Positions 1-9,972 of a DNA stretch of 64,000 bases are shown piece by piece. The stretch is from CAVSIS01 sp963814875 (GTDB taxonomy: Bacteria; Acidobacteriota; Thermoanaerobaculia; Thermoanaerobaculales; Sulfomarinibacteraceae): NCBI GenBank assembly GCA_963814875.1, contig CAWFFJ010000026.1:1-64000 (forward strand), given 5' to 3'. The position numbers were made by a program, and so were the translations under genes. Position 1 is the first letter of the stretch. Each line of letters starts with the position of its first letter. The notes below the pieces were generated by a model. The model was not told the DNA's origin and did not search any database. It saw only the letters and a program-made list of their open reading frames with translations.

Positions 1-7
1 TCTTTGT

Positions 8-17
8 CTCTGTGGTT
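8..17 (-). repeat. Short CCACAGAG-type motif, copy 1
   Basis: On the minus strand, just after the pckA stop, this reads AACCACAGAG followed by ACAAAGA. The same ten bases recur on the plus strand at 3795-3804, followed by GCACGGAGA, directly after another gene's stop. Purine-rich CCACAGAG strings of this kind occur in intergenic DNA of several bacterial groups. Ten bases is short, so chance cannot be excluded. Confidence 0.3.
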
Positions 18-27
18 TTCCTTCGCG

Positions 28-1682
<1,655 letters not shown>

Positions 1683-1686
<4 letters not shown>

Positions 1687-2900
1687 GTCCAGTCCCTCAC
1701 CAGCTTGCGCTCGCCGATCCAGAGCTCGTTGGGAGCGTTGGGGTCGAGCGCCCACTTCATTCGCTCGACGCCCTCCGTGATCTCCTTGATCGAGCCGCAG
1801 AAGGAGATCCGCAGGTGGCCGTCGAGGCCGAACTCCTTGCCCGGTACCGTGACCACCTGGACCTTGTCGAGCAGGAAGCGGGCGAGCTTGACCGAGTCCT
1901 TTGAGTAATGGCGGAAGTCGGCGAACGAGTAGAAGGTGCCGCCGGGTATCTCGAGGTGGACGCCGTCGAAGGCTCTGAGCTCCTGCACGAGGACATTGCG
2001 GTTGTTCTCGAGCGTCAGGCGCAGGCTCCCCACGCTCGACTGGATGCCGTTGATGGCGCCGACCGCGGCATGCTGCAGGAGCGCTGAGGGGCCCGAGGTT
2101 TCGTGGCCCTGGATGTTGGTCATGGCCTCGATCACGGTTCGGTTGCCGACCGCCCAGCCGATCCGGAAGCCGGTCATCGCGTACTGCTTGGAGACCCCGT
2201 TGACGATGATCAGCTTGGAGTTCTCGGTGCGGTCCTTGGCGAAGGCGCACGGGTTGATCGGGTGGCGGCCGTCGAAGATCAGGCGGTGGTAGATGTCGTC
2301 CATGATCAGCCACAACCCGCGCCGCTCGCAGAAGTCGACCACGTCGGCGATGAAGCTCTCCGGGTAGACGGCGCCGGACGGGTTGTTGGGGCTGTTGACG
2401 ATCACCACCCTGGTATAGGAGCCGACGACCTGCTCGATGTCCTGGATGCGCGGGATGAAGGAGCCGTCCTCGGGCAGGACCGGCACCGGCACTCCGCCGA
2501 CCAGCTTGACCATCTCCGGGTAGCTGACCCAGTAGGGGGCCGGGAAGATGACCTCCTCCTGAGGGTTCACCAGGGTGTGCAGCGCCGACATGATCGCCTG
2601 CTTGGCGCCGCCCGAGGCCATCACGTTCTCGGGCGCCGGCTTGAAGCCGTAGAACTCCTCGGTGTAGCGGATGATCGCCTTCTTCAGCGCCGGGATGCCG
2701 TCCGGCGGGGTGTAGCGGACCTCGCCCGTGTTGAGCAGCGAGGCTGCCGCGAGCACGGCGTCGAGCGGCGCGCGCCCTTTGGGCTCGCCACCACCGAGGT
2801 GGATCACCGGGTCGCCCTTGGCGCGCAGGATGGCGGCCGTCTCGTTGAGCTTGAGGGTCGCGGACGGTGCGATCGACTTCGCGATGTGGGAGAGGCTCAT
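1683..2900 (-). CDS. PLP-dependent aspartate aminotransferase (class I)
   Basis: This 405-residue fold-type I aminotransferase most likely converts aspartate and 2-oxoglutarate to oxaloacetate and glutamate. Visible landmarks are NSPNNPSG at 169-176, the pyridine-nitrogen aspartate in MDDIYHR (D202), the Schiff-base lysine in NGVSKQYAMTG (K238), and R246 in FRIGW. The organisation matches the class Ib AspC/AatA group. Other amino-acid substrates, or prephenate, cannot be excluded by eye. The start at MSLSHIAK is chosen because residues upstream of it do not look conserved. It is the first gene of a two-gene operon with pckA. Confidence 0.9.
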
Positions 2901-2952
2901 GAGGCCTGCGTCCTTTCCGCCGGCACGAAGCTCCGGCCGAGACGTGGGCGTG

Positions 2953-2958
2953 ATTATC
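2953..2958 (-). promoter_or_regulatory. Candidate extended -10 for the aminotransferase-pckA operon
   Basis: On the minus strand TGCGATAAT lies about 53 bases upstream of the aminotransferase ATG. It resembles an extended -10 element (TGn plus GATAAT). No convincing TTGACA-like -35 is visible at the usual distance. The divergent methyltransferase gene begins on the other side, so this spacer must serve both directions. Confidence 0.35.
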
Positions 2959-3030
2959 GCAGAAGCTTGTGAAGCAATCCACATGCGGGCCGCTGTCGAA
3001 GGCGTGACGATGGACTACCCTGGGAGGACG

Positions 3031-3795
3031 ATGGAGAGGATCGGACGGCACTCGGCAAGGGTCAAGGAGCTGCGACGCCGGATCCGACGGCGGAGGCCTG
3101 GGGAGGTGATCCTCGACGGGCGCCGCCTGGCGGCCGATCTGGTGCGCTGGGACGTTCCCATCGCCGAGCTCTACCTGACGCCCGAGGCTGCCGCCGACCC
3201 GGAATCGGCGCGGCTGATCGCCGCGGCGCAGCGGGTCTTCGAGCTCGAGCCCGATGTGCTCGAGTCGGTCGCGCCGACCCGCGCGCCCCAGGGAGTCCTG
3301 GCCGTCGTCGCGGAACCCGCCTGGCCACCATGGTCCGGGCGGCGCGGGCTTGCACTGTGGCTCGACACGGTGCAGGACCCGGGCAACCTGGGTGCGATCG
3401 TGCGGGCCGCGGCCGGGCTCGGCGCGGCGGCGGTGATGCTGGGCCCGGGCTGTGCGGACCCCTTCGCGCCGCTCGCGGTGCGCGGCTCCGCCGGGGCCGT
3501 GCTGCGGCTGCCGGTCGAGCGCGAGGTGACGGTCCAACGCGCAGTGAAGCGGGTCCGCGAGGGCCACGGCGAGGCCTGGGCGACAGACATCGAAGGTGAG
3601 GTCCTCGCGACCGTGGCGCGCCGCGAACCACTGCTCGTCATGCTCGGCGCGGAGGGCGGTGGTCTCGATGCGGAGGCGCTCGCCCTCGCTGACCGCACGG
3701 TCGGCATCCCGCTCGTGCGCGGCATCGAGTCGCTCAACGTGGCGGTCGCGGCCGGGATCCTGCTCTGGGAGCTCAGGCGCAGCAGACGGGATTGA
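3031..3795 (+). CDS. SpoU/TrmH-family RNA 2'-O-methyltransferase
   Basis: This 254-residue SPOUT-fold methyltransferase uses S-adenosylmethionine to methylate a ribose 2'-OH in rRNA or tRNA. An N-terminal substrate-binding region (about 1-95) is followed by the knotted SpoU domain. That domain shows DTVQDPGNLGAIVRAA (motif 1, N119 and R125), LGAEGGG (motif 2) and SLNVAVAAGILL (motif 3). ATG 3031 is preferred because GGAGG lies just before it. In-frame ATGs at 2983 and 3010 lack this and would add unconserved residues. The exact target base is not predictable. A second, distinct member (rlmB) lies at 30719. Confidence 0.88.
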   Translation: MERIGRHSARVKELRRRIRRRRPGEVILDGRRLAADLVRWDVPIAELYLTPEAAADPESARLIAAAQRVFELEPDVLESVAPTRAPQGVLAVVAEPAWPPWSGRRGLALWLDTVQDPGNLGAIVRAAAGLGAAAVMLGPGCADPFAPLAVRGSAGAVLRLPVEREVTVQRAVKRVREGHGEAWATDIEGEVLATVARREPLLVMLGAEGGGLDAEALALADRTVGIPLVRGIESLNVAVAAGILLWELRRSRRD

Positions 3796-3804
3796 ACCAC
3801 AGAG
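3795..3804 (+). repeat. Short CCACAGAG-type motif, copy 2
   Basis: AACCACAGAG begins at the last base of the methyltransferase stop codon and is followed by GCACGGAGAACT. It matches the minus-strand motif at 8-17 over ten bases. Both copies follow immediately after a stop codon. Confidence 0.3.
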
Positions 3805-3878
3805 GCACGGAGAACTCAGCGAGCCCGCTGCCCGGCGCGGGGTATAGTTGAGGGCAGACCCCAACAGGGAGGTGCACG

Positions 3879-5003
3879 ATGCTCGGTCGTGGTGTCCTCA
3901 GCCGGCTCCACTGCCTGACGGAGTCGGACGACCTGACCCTCACCCTCTACGCGGACGTCGATCAGAACCGCCAGTCGAACCGCAACCGCGGCTTCGAGGT
4001 CCAGGTCGATGCGCTGCTCAAGGGCCTGCGAGCCCACCACGGCGACGATGCCGGCCTCGCTGCGGCCGCCGCCAGGGCGCGCGAGCTGATCGCGGGTCTC
4101 GAGGCCCAGGGTGCGACCGTGCTCGTGGTGGTCCACCCGGCGTCCGGTCTCGAGGAGGTACACCAGCTGCGGGTGGCCCTGGCCGCCTCCTGCCACTGGC
4201 GACGGGGTGCGTTCCTGCGCCCGGTCGTGGAGGCGATGGACGAGCACGAGCGCTACGGCGTCGTGCTCACCGACCAGCAGCGCGCGCGGCTGTTCACGCT
4301 GTACCTGGGGGAGCTCGAGGAGCACACCGACCTGCTCTCGCCCACCGGCCAGCGGACCGCCGCCACGGGCAGCGACCATTGGCGGTCGCAGAAGCGCTTC
4401 CAGCGCCACCACGAGCAGGAGGTGACGACCCACGCCAAGCGGGTCGTCGATGCGCTCCACGACCTCTCCCTGCGCGCCCCCTTCGACCGCCTGATCGTCG
4501 CGGGTCCGATCCACGCCGCCTCCCAGGTCGCCCGCCTGCTGCCTCGACGTCTGCACGGCAAGCTCGCCGAAACGGTCGCCCTGCCGGTCACGGCCTCGCA
4601 CCGCGAGGTGCTCGAGCGGCTGCTCGAAGTCCAGCAGCGGATGGAGCGCCGGCACGAGGAGGAGCTGGTCGAAGGGGTGGCGGCAGAGCTCCACGACGGC
4701 GGCAAGGCGGTCGCCGGGCTGGCCGCGGTGGTCGAGGCGGTCAACCACGGCCGCGTGTGGACCCTGCTCTACGTCAAGGGGCTCGCCGCGGCCGGGGCCC
4801 AGTGCCGTGGGTGCGGCGGGTTCACGGCCGCCCTCGGGGGCTTCTGCGACACCTGCCGTGGGAGACTCGAGGAGGTCCCGTTCCTGCTCGACCGGATCGG
4901 CCAGACCGTGCTCGACGGCGGCGGCCGGGTCGACGTCGTCGACGGCGTGGCGGCCGAGCGGCTCGACGGCGTCGGCTCGATCGCGGCCCTGCTCCGTTAC
5001 TGA
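3879..5003 (+). CDS. Bacterial eRF1-like (baeRF-type) protein with C-terminal zinc ribbon
   Basis: This 374-residue protein resembles the bacterial archaeo-eukaryotic release factor families, which are linked to ribosome rescue or release. Residues about 1-130 look like the alpha/beta N-terminal domain. Residues 160-182 carry a loop, SDHWRSQKRFQRHHEQ, in the place of the eRF1 GGQ loop: the two glycines are absent but a glutamine (Q171) and the following arginine-rich helix remain. Residues 285-300 (GRVWTLLYVKG) match the domain-3 strand, and C309-C312-C323-C326 form a zinc ribbon. RBS AGGGAGGTG supports the start. The subfamily and any catalytic activity are uncertain. Confidence 0.7.
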   Translation: MLGRGVLSRLHCLTESDDLTLTLYADVDQNRQSNRNRGFEVQVDALLKGLRAHHGDDAGLAAAAARARELIAGLEAQGATVLVVVHPASGLEEVHQLRVALAASCHWRRGAFLRPVVEAMDEHERYGVVLTDQQRARLFTLYLGELEEHTDLLSPTGQRTAATGSDHWRSQKRFQRHHEQEVTTHAKRVVDALHDLSLRAPFDRLIVAGPIHAASQVARLLPRRLHGKLAETVALPVTASHREVLERLLEVQQRMERRHEEELVEGVAAELHDGGKAVAGLAAVVEAVNHGRVWTLLYVKGLAAAGAQCRGCGGFTAALGGFCDTCRGRLEEVPFLLDRIGQTVLDGGGRVDVVDGVAAERLDGVGSIAALLRY

Positions 5004-5079
5004 GGAGTGCGGACCGCAGAGCCCCGTCAAGAGAGCCTGTGAACCAGGGTGCTTCAGGGGCTCCGCAGCCCGCACTCCT
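5003..5079. repeat. Imperfect 23-bp inverted repeat between convergent genes
   Basis: The arms 5003-5025 and 5057-5079 are inverted copies that match at 20 of 23 positions, with a 31-base loop. The outer ten base pairs (AGGAGTGCGG with CCGCACTCCT) are perfect, as are the innermost seven. It sits between the baeRF gene and the MFS gene, which point at each other, so a bidirectional terminator or a small dispersed palindrome is likely. There is no clear T-run. The rest of the spacer to 5196 shows nothing recognisable. Confidence 0.6.
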
Positions 5080-5196
5080 GTGGATGCACTGCGCGCGTCC
5101 TGTGGGTCGGATCAACGACCGGGGGCACGTGCCGGTCCTTCCAGGCTGAGTGCAACCCATCGCCGGCCACAGTGGACGCCCGGCGAACAAGGCGGG

Positions 5197-6414
5197 TCAG
5201 CTCCGGTCGGCGCGCAGAGGCTTTGAGAGGACGGAGAAGGCAAGACCGAGCAGGAGGCCCAGCACCGCGATGGCGGACCACAGCACGGTGCCTCCCCAGC
5301 GCGAGTACACGGCTGTGCCGGTCATGGGCGCGGCCACGAACGCGAGCGAGAAGGCGACCGTGTAGGCGCCCATGTAGGCGCCGGTGCGGTGCATCGGCGC
5401 GCGGGTCGCGACGACGGCGTTCGACATCGGAAGGCTGAGCATCTCGCCGAGGGTCCACACCAGAGTGGCGATCAGAGCGGTGCCGAAGCCGCCGCCAAAA
5501 GCCAGTACACCGAGCCCGAGCCCAACGAGTGCCGCCCCGACTCCGACCAGGCGAAGGTGATCGAGGTGCTCGATCGCCCGCAGCAGGAGCATTTCGAAGC
5601 ACACGATCAGGAGCGCGTTGAGGGCGAGCAGGCCGCCGATGATCGGCTCCGGCAGCCGATGGGTCGTTCTCAGATCGAGCGGCAGCGTGCTCCAGATCTG
5701 GAAGAACGCCGTTGCGAGCAGGAAGATCAGCACGAGGAAGGCAAGGAACGGGAGATCGGAGAACGGCGACCGGTCGCCGCCAGGCTCGCCCGTCTCGGTA
5801 TCCTCGCGACGGACGGGCGAGTGCGGCAGACCGAGGGTGAGGGTGAGCAGGATGCCCGCCGCCCAGCAGGTCGCTGCGTCTCCGATGAACAGCCACCGGT
5901 AGTGGTGGACCGCGAGCAGGCCGCCGACCGCCGGACCGATCGCCATGCCGGCGTTGACCGCGAGCCGGATGAGGGCGAAGGAGCGGATCCGCGACGCCGC
6001 CGGGCTGAAGTGGGCGACTGCGACCATCATGGCCGGACGGAAGGCGTCGGAGACCGTCGCGGCGCACAGCACCGCCGCCGAGACCTGCCACGGGCCGCGG
6101 GCCTGGCCGAGCACGAGGAAGGCGACGCCGGTGGCTGCCAGCGACAGGAGCTGCACGCGGACCGCGCCGAGCCGATCCGAGAGCCAGCCGCCGAGCAGGG
6201 AGCCGAGCACCGATCCGACGCCGTACAGGGTCAGTACGCGACCCGCCTCGACCGCCGACATGCCAAGCCGACTGGTGAGGTAGAGGCTCAGGAAGGGCAG
6301 CACCATGGTCCCGGCGCGGTTGACGAAGGCGCCGAGAGCGAGCAACCACACCTCGCGCGCGAGCCCGGAGAAGGCGGCGCGATAGGCAGAGGCGAGACGC
6401 CGCACGAACAACAT
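5197..6414 (-). CDS. MFS transporter
   Basis: This 405-residue inner-membrane protein has about 12 hydrophobic segments and the major facilitator layout of two six-helix halves. The halves are separated by a charged loop near residues 200-215 (HSPVRREDTETGEPGG). The loop after TM2 reads GGWLSDRLGAVR, matching the MFS motif A pattern G-x-x-x-D-R-x-G. Substrate is unknown; a drug or metabolite proton antiporter is typical for this size. AGGGAG lies nine bases before the ATG. It is monocistronic, divergent from the DUF5698 gene. Confidence 0.85.
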   Translation of the reverse strand: MLFVRRLASAYRAAFSGLAREVWLLALGAFVNRAGTMVLPFLSLYLTSRLGMSAVEAGRVLTLYGVGSVLGSLLGGWLSDRLGAVRVQLLSLAATGVAFLVLGQARGPWQVSAAVLCAATVSDAFRPAMMVAVAHFSPAASRIRSFALIRLAVNAGMAIGPAVGGLLAVHHYRWLFIGDAATCWAAGILLTLTLGLPHSPVRREDTETGEPGGDRSPFSDLPFLAFLVLIFLLATAFFQIWSTLPLDLRTTHRLPEPIIGGLLALNALLIVCFEMLLLRAIEHLDHLRLVGVGAALVGLGLGVLAFGGGFGTALIATLVWTLGEMLSLPMSNAVVATRAPMHRTGAYMGAYTVAFSLAFVAAPMTGTAVYSRWGGTVLWSAIAVLGLLLGLAFSVLSKPLRADRS

Positions 6415-6560
6415 GAAAGCTCCCTGAGGGGACGCGATGGATCAGTATACGAGGGGACCTCAGGCTGGTTCGCGGCGGTCCGGACAGCGCCTGCCACAGC
6501 GATGACCACGCGGTTGACCGCGATGGCGGCCCTCTGGGAGAGTGAGCACTGGAGGTCGTC

Positions 6561-7124
6561 ATGCTCGAAGCCATCGTACCCGCGGTCGTGATCTTTCTGC
6601 TGCGCTGTGTGGACGTCTCCCTGGGCACGCTGCGCCTGATCCTGACCGTGCAGGGGCGCCGGACAGTGTCCGCCGTCATCGGCTTCGTCGAAGTCTCGGT
6701 GTTCATCACCGCCGTCGCGAAAGTCGTGGCAGGACCCCTCGACCCGTGGCGGGTGATCGGCTATGGCGGCGGGTTCGCTGCCGGCACCTTCATCGGCATG
6801 ACGATCGACCGGCGGCTGGCACTCGGCGACGTCATCGTCCGAGCCATTACCCGCTCCTTCGAGCCGATCATGGTGGCGCTGACGTCGAGCGGCTTCGGCG
6901 TGACCGTCGTGGAGGGTCGGGGCGGCCGTGGCAGCGAGGTTGGGGTCGTGTTCTCGGTCGCCCATCGCAGGCGTCTCGCCGAGCTCCTCCGCGTGATCCG
7001 CACCGTCGACGCCGGCGCCATCGTGACGGTCCAGGAGGTCCGCACCCAGCTGCTCGGCTACTTCTCGCCCAAGCGTCCGGCGCTCACGGTCCGCGGCCCG
7101 CTCGAGGACACCCGGATACCATGA
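6561..7124 (+). CDS. DUF5698/DUF2179 membrane protein (UPF0316 family)
   Basis: This 187-residue protein has three hydrophobic segments in its first 95 residues, then a soluble domain (about 100-170) resembling DUF2179, a small regulatory-type fold found at the C-terminus of YitT-like proteins. The N-terminal stretch RCVDVSLGTLRLI is characteristic of the UPF0316 family. Function is not established for the family. GGAGG precedes the ATG. It stands alone, divergent from the MFS transporter and just upstream of a small coiled-coil protein gene. Confidence 0.8.
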   Translation: MLEAIVPAVVIFLLRCVDVSLGTLRLILTVQGRRTVSAVIGFVEVSVFITAVAKVVAGPLDPWRVIGYGGGFAAGTFIGMTIDRRLALGDVIVRAITRSFEPIMVALTSSGFGVTVVEGRGGRGSEVGVVFSVAHRRRLAELLRVIRTVDAGAIVTVQEVRTQLLGYFSPKRPALTVRGPLEDTRIP

Positions 7125-7139
7125 GGCTATACTCCGGTG

Positions 7140-7457
7140 ATGGCGAGGCAGGTGGATCGGCTGCCAGTGATCGGATCAGTTGCCGAGCCCGAGTGCGGTG
7201 ACTCGTGCGGCACGAAGGCGTGGGTGAGCCTGGAGGAGTCGGCCATCCTTGCGGCCCTTCACGCCCTACGGCGCCGTGTCGACGAGGTCCGGGGACGGAT
7301 CGAGAGAGCCTCGCCGGCCGAACGCCCCGAGCTCGAAGCCGCACTCGACACCCTCCGGGACGAGCGCGTCGAGCTGGATCGCCGACGCGAGGCGGCATAC
7401 CGCCGCAAGATGGTCATGCTCGGACATCTGGCCGAGGACGAGATCGAGCTACTTTAG
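7140..7457 (+). CDS. Hypothetical small coiled-coil protein
   Basis: I do not recognise this 105-residue protein. An N-terminal region with two close cysteines (ECGDSCGTKAW) is followed by a long charged helix (about residues 30-100) rich in Arg, Glu and Leu, likely coiled coil. The ATG at 7140 follows an in-frame GTG at 7137. No strong ribosome-binding site is visible for either, so the start is tentative. Codon use is similar to its neighbours. It ends 8 bases before a palindromic repeat. Confidence 0.55.
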   Translation: MARQVDRLPVIGSVAEPECGDSCGTKAWVSLEESAILAALHALRRRVDEVRGRIERASPAERPELEAALDTLRDERVELDRRREAAYRRKMVMLGHLAEDEIELL

Positions 7458-7465
7458 TACCCCGC

Positions 7466-7608
7466 TTGGGAAATCTCGGTGCACTCTTCGCGGGCCATCG
7501 CGGCCCCCGGCTGCGTTGCTCCTCCTCGAAGTAGCTGGGCTACGACTTCGTCGTCGCGCCTTGCCAGGAACCACGCTGGCTCCGCGAAGAGCACATCGGA
7601 CTTCCCAA
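7466..7608. repeat. Large interrupted palindrome (143 bp) with inner hairpin
   Basis: Outer arms 7466-7493 and 7582-7608 are inverted copies: TTGGGAA at one end and CTCTTCGCGG at the other are perfect, with a looser middle. At the centre, CGAAGTAGC (7527-7535) pairs with GCTA and CTTCG (7539-7550) around a three-base bulge. The sequence GCTGCGTTGCTCCTC before the centre resembles known intergenic palindromes of other bacteria. It is probably a REP/MITE-like unit. Open frames across it are by-products of the palindrome. Positions 7609-7741 hold nothing else recognisable. Confidence 0.6.
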
Positions 7609-7741
7609 ACAGGGCACTCACCTGCACTTCTGAAGACATTTCTTCTGTGTTCGCCGATATGCCAGCCATCGCCGGTCCTCTCGCGACCCGGCGCCGTCGC
7701 GACGGGGCCTGATGAGGCATGCGGGCGGTGAGTTGTGCAGG

Positions 7742-8869
7742 CTACCTGAGCCAGTGGGCGACGGCGACGCCGATGAAGGTCGCCACCGCATAGCCGAGCG
7801 TGCCGCAGAGGATCGCCGGAATCACGAGCCCGTCCCAGCGTCTCGCCACCGCCATCGCCGCAGCGGTGGTCGGTCCGCCCATGTTGGCGTTCGACGCGAT
7901 CACGATCTCGGACAGGTCGAGGCGCAGGGCGCGACCGACGCCGAGGATCACGAGCAGGTGGACGGCGAGGATCACCGCTGCGAACAGCAGCAACGCCGGC
8001 CCCACCCGGACCACGATGCCGATGTTGGCGCTCGCGCCGATGGCCGCGAAGAACACCTGCATCAGGAGCGTGCCGAGCTCGCGCGCACCGACGAGCCGGG
8101 AGAGCGGTCCGGGCATGGCCGTCGCAAGGGCGACGACCAACGCGGTGAGGATGAGGATCGCCAGGGACGGGGAGCCGAATACATCGGCGAGACGGTAGGA
8201 CACCGCGCAGCAGACGGCGGACAGCGCCAGCGCCGTTGCCATGCCCTCGAGCCGGATCCGCGGGGCGTCGGCGCCGGTTGCGTTGCTCGTCTCGGTGACC
8301 GAGGAGTGGACCGGGTAGCGCCGCCGCAGCCAGGTCAGCGAGGGCAGCGCGAAGAGGACCAGGAAGTACACCGTCATCATCAGGTTATCCGCCGCGACTC
8401 CGGCCGAGAGCAGATCAGCGTTGCGCAGCTGGAGAGCCTCGGCGGCGGCGACGTAGTTCATCGACCCGCCGACATAGGTCGCGCAGAAGATACCGGCGAC
8501 TTTCCAGCCCTCCGGTCCGAGGGGCACCAGTCGGAGCGCCAGCGTCGTGCCGAGAACCGTGCCGACAGCACCGGCGGCGAAGGCGACCAGCGTCGGACCG
8601 GCCTCGCGCAGGATGCGACGCAGGTCGGCGGTGAGGAGCAGCAGCGGGATCGCCAACGGGACCAGGAACGACCACACCGCGTCGTAGGTCGGAGCGCTCG
8701 CCGGAATCACGCCGAGGTTGGACAGGACGAAGGTCGCGGCGATGGCGAGGACCGCACCGGAAACCCGCCCGCCCCACCGGGTGCGCTCTGCGGCGATGCC
8801 GAAGGCACCCGCGCTCAGCAGCACAGCCCACAACGCCCACTGGTTGTCGGCGGCGATCAGGGGGTCCAT
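7742..8869 (-). CDS. DUF819 family integral membrane protein
   Basis: This 375-residue protein has roughly ten hydrophobic segments and resembles the DUF819/YjcL family of putative transporters. Conserved-looking elements include TYVGGSMNYVAAAEAL in the first half and NANMGGPTTAAAMA in the second, which suggests two related halves. Substrate is unknown. It starts 10 bases after the proC stop on the same strand, so it is probably co-transcribed and perhaps coupled. No clear Shine-Dalgarno is visible. Confidence 0.82.
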   Translation of the reverse strand: MDPLIAADNQWALWAVLLSAGAFGIAAERTRWGGRVSGAVLAIAATFVLSNLGVIPASAPTYDAVWSFLVPLAIPLLLLTADLRRILREAGPTLVAFAAGAVGTVLGTTLALRLVPLGPEGWKVAGIFCATYVGGSMNYVAAAEALQLRNADLLSAGVAADNLMMTVYFLVLFALPSLTWLRRRYPVHSSVTETSNATGADAPRIRLEGMATALALSAVCCAVSYRLADVFGSPSLAILILTALVVALATAMPGPLSRLVGARELGTLLMQVFFAAIGASANIGIVVRVGPALLLFAAVILAVHLLVILGVGRALRLDLSEIVIASNANMGGPTTAAAMAVARRWDGLVIPAILCGTLGYAVATFIGVAVAHWLR

Positions 8870-8879
8870 CTCGGGAGGC

Positions 8880-9755
8880 TCATTCCTGGGACTTGGACGA
8901 GGCGCGCGACAGCGGACGCCCGTTGCGCTCCGGCGCTTCGGCCTCGCCGAGCTGGACGCAGCGTCGGTAGGCGGCCCACACCGCGTCCGAGAGCACGGTC
9001 CGCAGTCCGCCCTTCTCGAGCTGGTAGTGGGCGGACGCGGTCGTCCCCCCGGGCGAGGTGACCTGGTTGCGCAGGCGCGCGAGGTGTTCCGGCGCTGAGG
9101 CGGCGTACTCGACCGAGCCGCGCAGGGTCTCGAGCACCAGGCGCGAAGCGACCCGTCGTGAGAAGCCGAGGTGGACCCCGGCATCGACCAGCGCCTCCAT
9201 GAACAGGAAGACGTAGGCCGGTCCGGTCCCGGACAGCGCCGTCGCCATGTCGAGCTCGTTCTCGTGGGTGACGTACTCGTCCTGGCCGAGGGCCGACAGA
9301 ATGGTCCGCGCCTGCTCCCTGCCGGTGTCGGTGACCACCGGAGTCGCGGCCCAGACCGAGATTCCGCGTCCGATCTGGGCCGGGGTGTTGGGCATGACCC
9401 GGACCACGGCGGGGGTGCCGAGAGCTGCAGCGATCCGCGCCATCCGGGCACCGGCCACGATCGACATCACGAGCGCGTTCGAAGCGAGGCCCCCGGCGAG
9501 GTCGGCGAAGACCTCGTCCAGCACCTGTGGTTTGACGGTGAGAACGACCACGGATGCCCCGTTCGCAGCGGCGGCGTTGTCGGCCCGGGCCTCGACTCCC
9601 CAGCGCTCGGCGAGCTCGTGGCGACGTTCGGTCCGCGGGTGGCTGACGACGATCTGCTCAGGATCGACGAGATTCTCGTGCAGCAGTCCTCGCACCATCG
9701 CCTCGCCCATGGTGCCGCAGCCGATGAAGGCCAGCTTCGCCTCGCGCAGTGCCAT
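8880..9755 (-). CDS. proC: Pyrroline-5-carboxylate reductase
   Basis: This 291-residue cytoplasmic enzyme reduces pyrroline-5-carboxylate to proline with NAD(P)H, the last step of proline synthesis. The Rossmann motif FIGCGTMGEAM spans residues 10-20. VRVMPNTPAQIGRG and TALSGTGPAYVFLFMEAL match the family signature, and the C-terminal helical dimer domain is present. The family is usually about 270 residues; the extra ~20 C-terminal residues (SRASSKSQE end) look unstructured. AGGGGG precedes the ATG. DUF819 follows in the same operon. Confidence 0.96.
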   Translation of the reverse strand: MALREAKLAFIGCGTMGEAMVRGLLHENLVDPEQIVVSHPRTERRHELAERWGVEARADNAAAANGASVVVLTVKPQVLDEVFADLAGGLASNALVMSIVAGARMARIAAALGTPAVVRVMPNTPAQIGRGISVWAATPVVTDTGREQARTILSALGQDEYVTHENELDMATALSGTGPAYVFLFMEALVDAGVHLGFSRRVASRLVLETLRGSVEYAASAPEHLARLRNQVTSPGGTTASAHYQLEKGGLRTVLSDAVWAAYRRCVQLGEAEAPERNGRPLSRASSKSQE

Positions 9756-9820
9756 CTTGCGATCCCCCTGTGGGCCGAACTAACATCCCGGCCCCCCGTT
9801 TCGTTCCCTGGGAGCGTTGT

Positions 9821-9844
9821 GGCAGCGGCCTGGCGGCCGCTGCC
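9821..9844. terminator. Perfect 10-bp stem-loop, likely terminator
   Basis: GGCAGCGGCC (9821-9830) and GGCCGCTGCC (9835-9844) are exact inverted copies around a four-base loop. It lies downstream of the minus-strand lipoprotein/HAD-remnant pair and upstream of proC. It has the shape of a terminator for the former but lacks a T-run. A 26-base all-purine tract follows at 9876-9901. The remaining spacer to 9972 has nothing else I can name. Confidence 0.5.
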
Positions 9845-9972
9845 GACCCCGCTCCAGCGACGCGCTGCGCGCGTCGAGGAGAGGAGGAGGAGAGAGGAGG
9901 ACACGAGCGGGGGACCTGGAGGCTGGTCGCCGCTGCGTATACGCCGGCGCGGGGGCTCTGCTGGGAGGAACA

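Noticed and set aside
7454..7720. 88-codon minus-strand frame in the 7.5-kb gap
   Set aside because: It is produced by the palindromic repeat and has no start signal or family.
9876..9901. 26-base all-purine tract as a functional triplex or quadruplex site
   Set aside because: Guanines occur only in runs of one or two, so a stable quadruplex is unlikely. It may be simple compositional drift.
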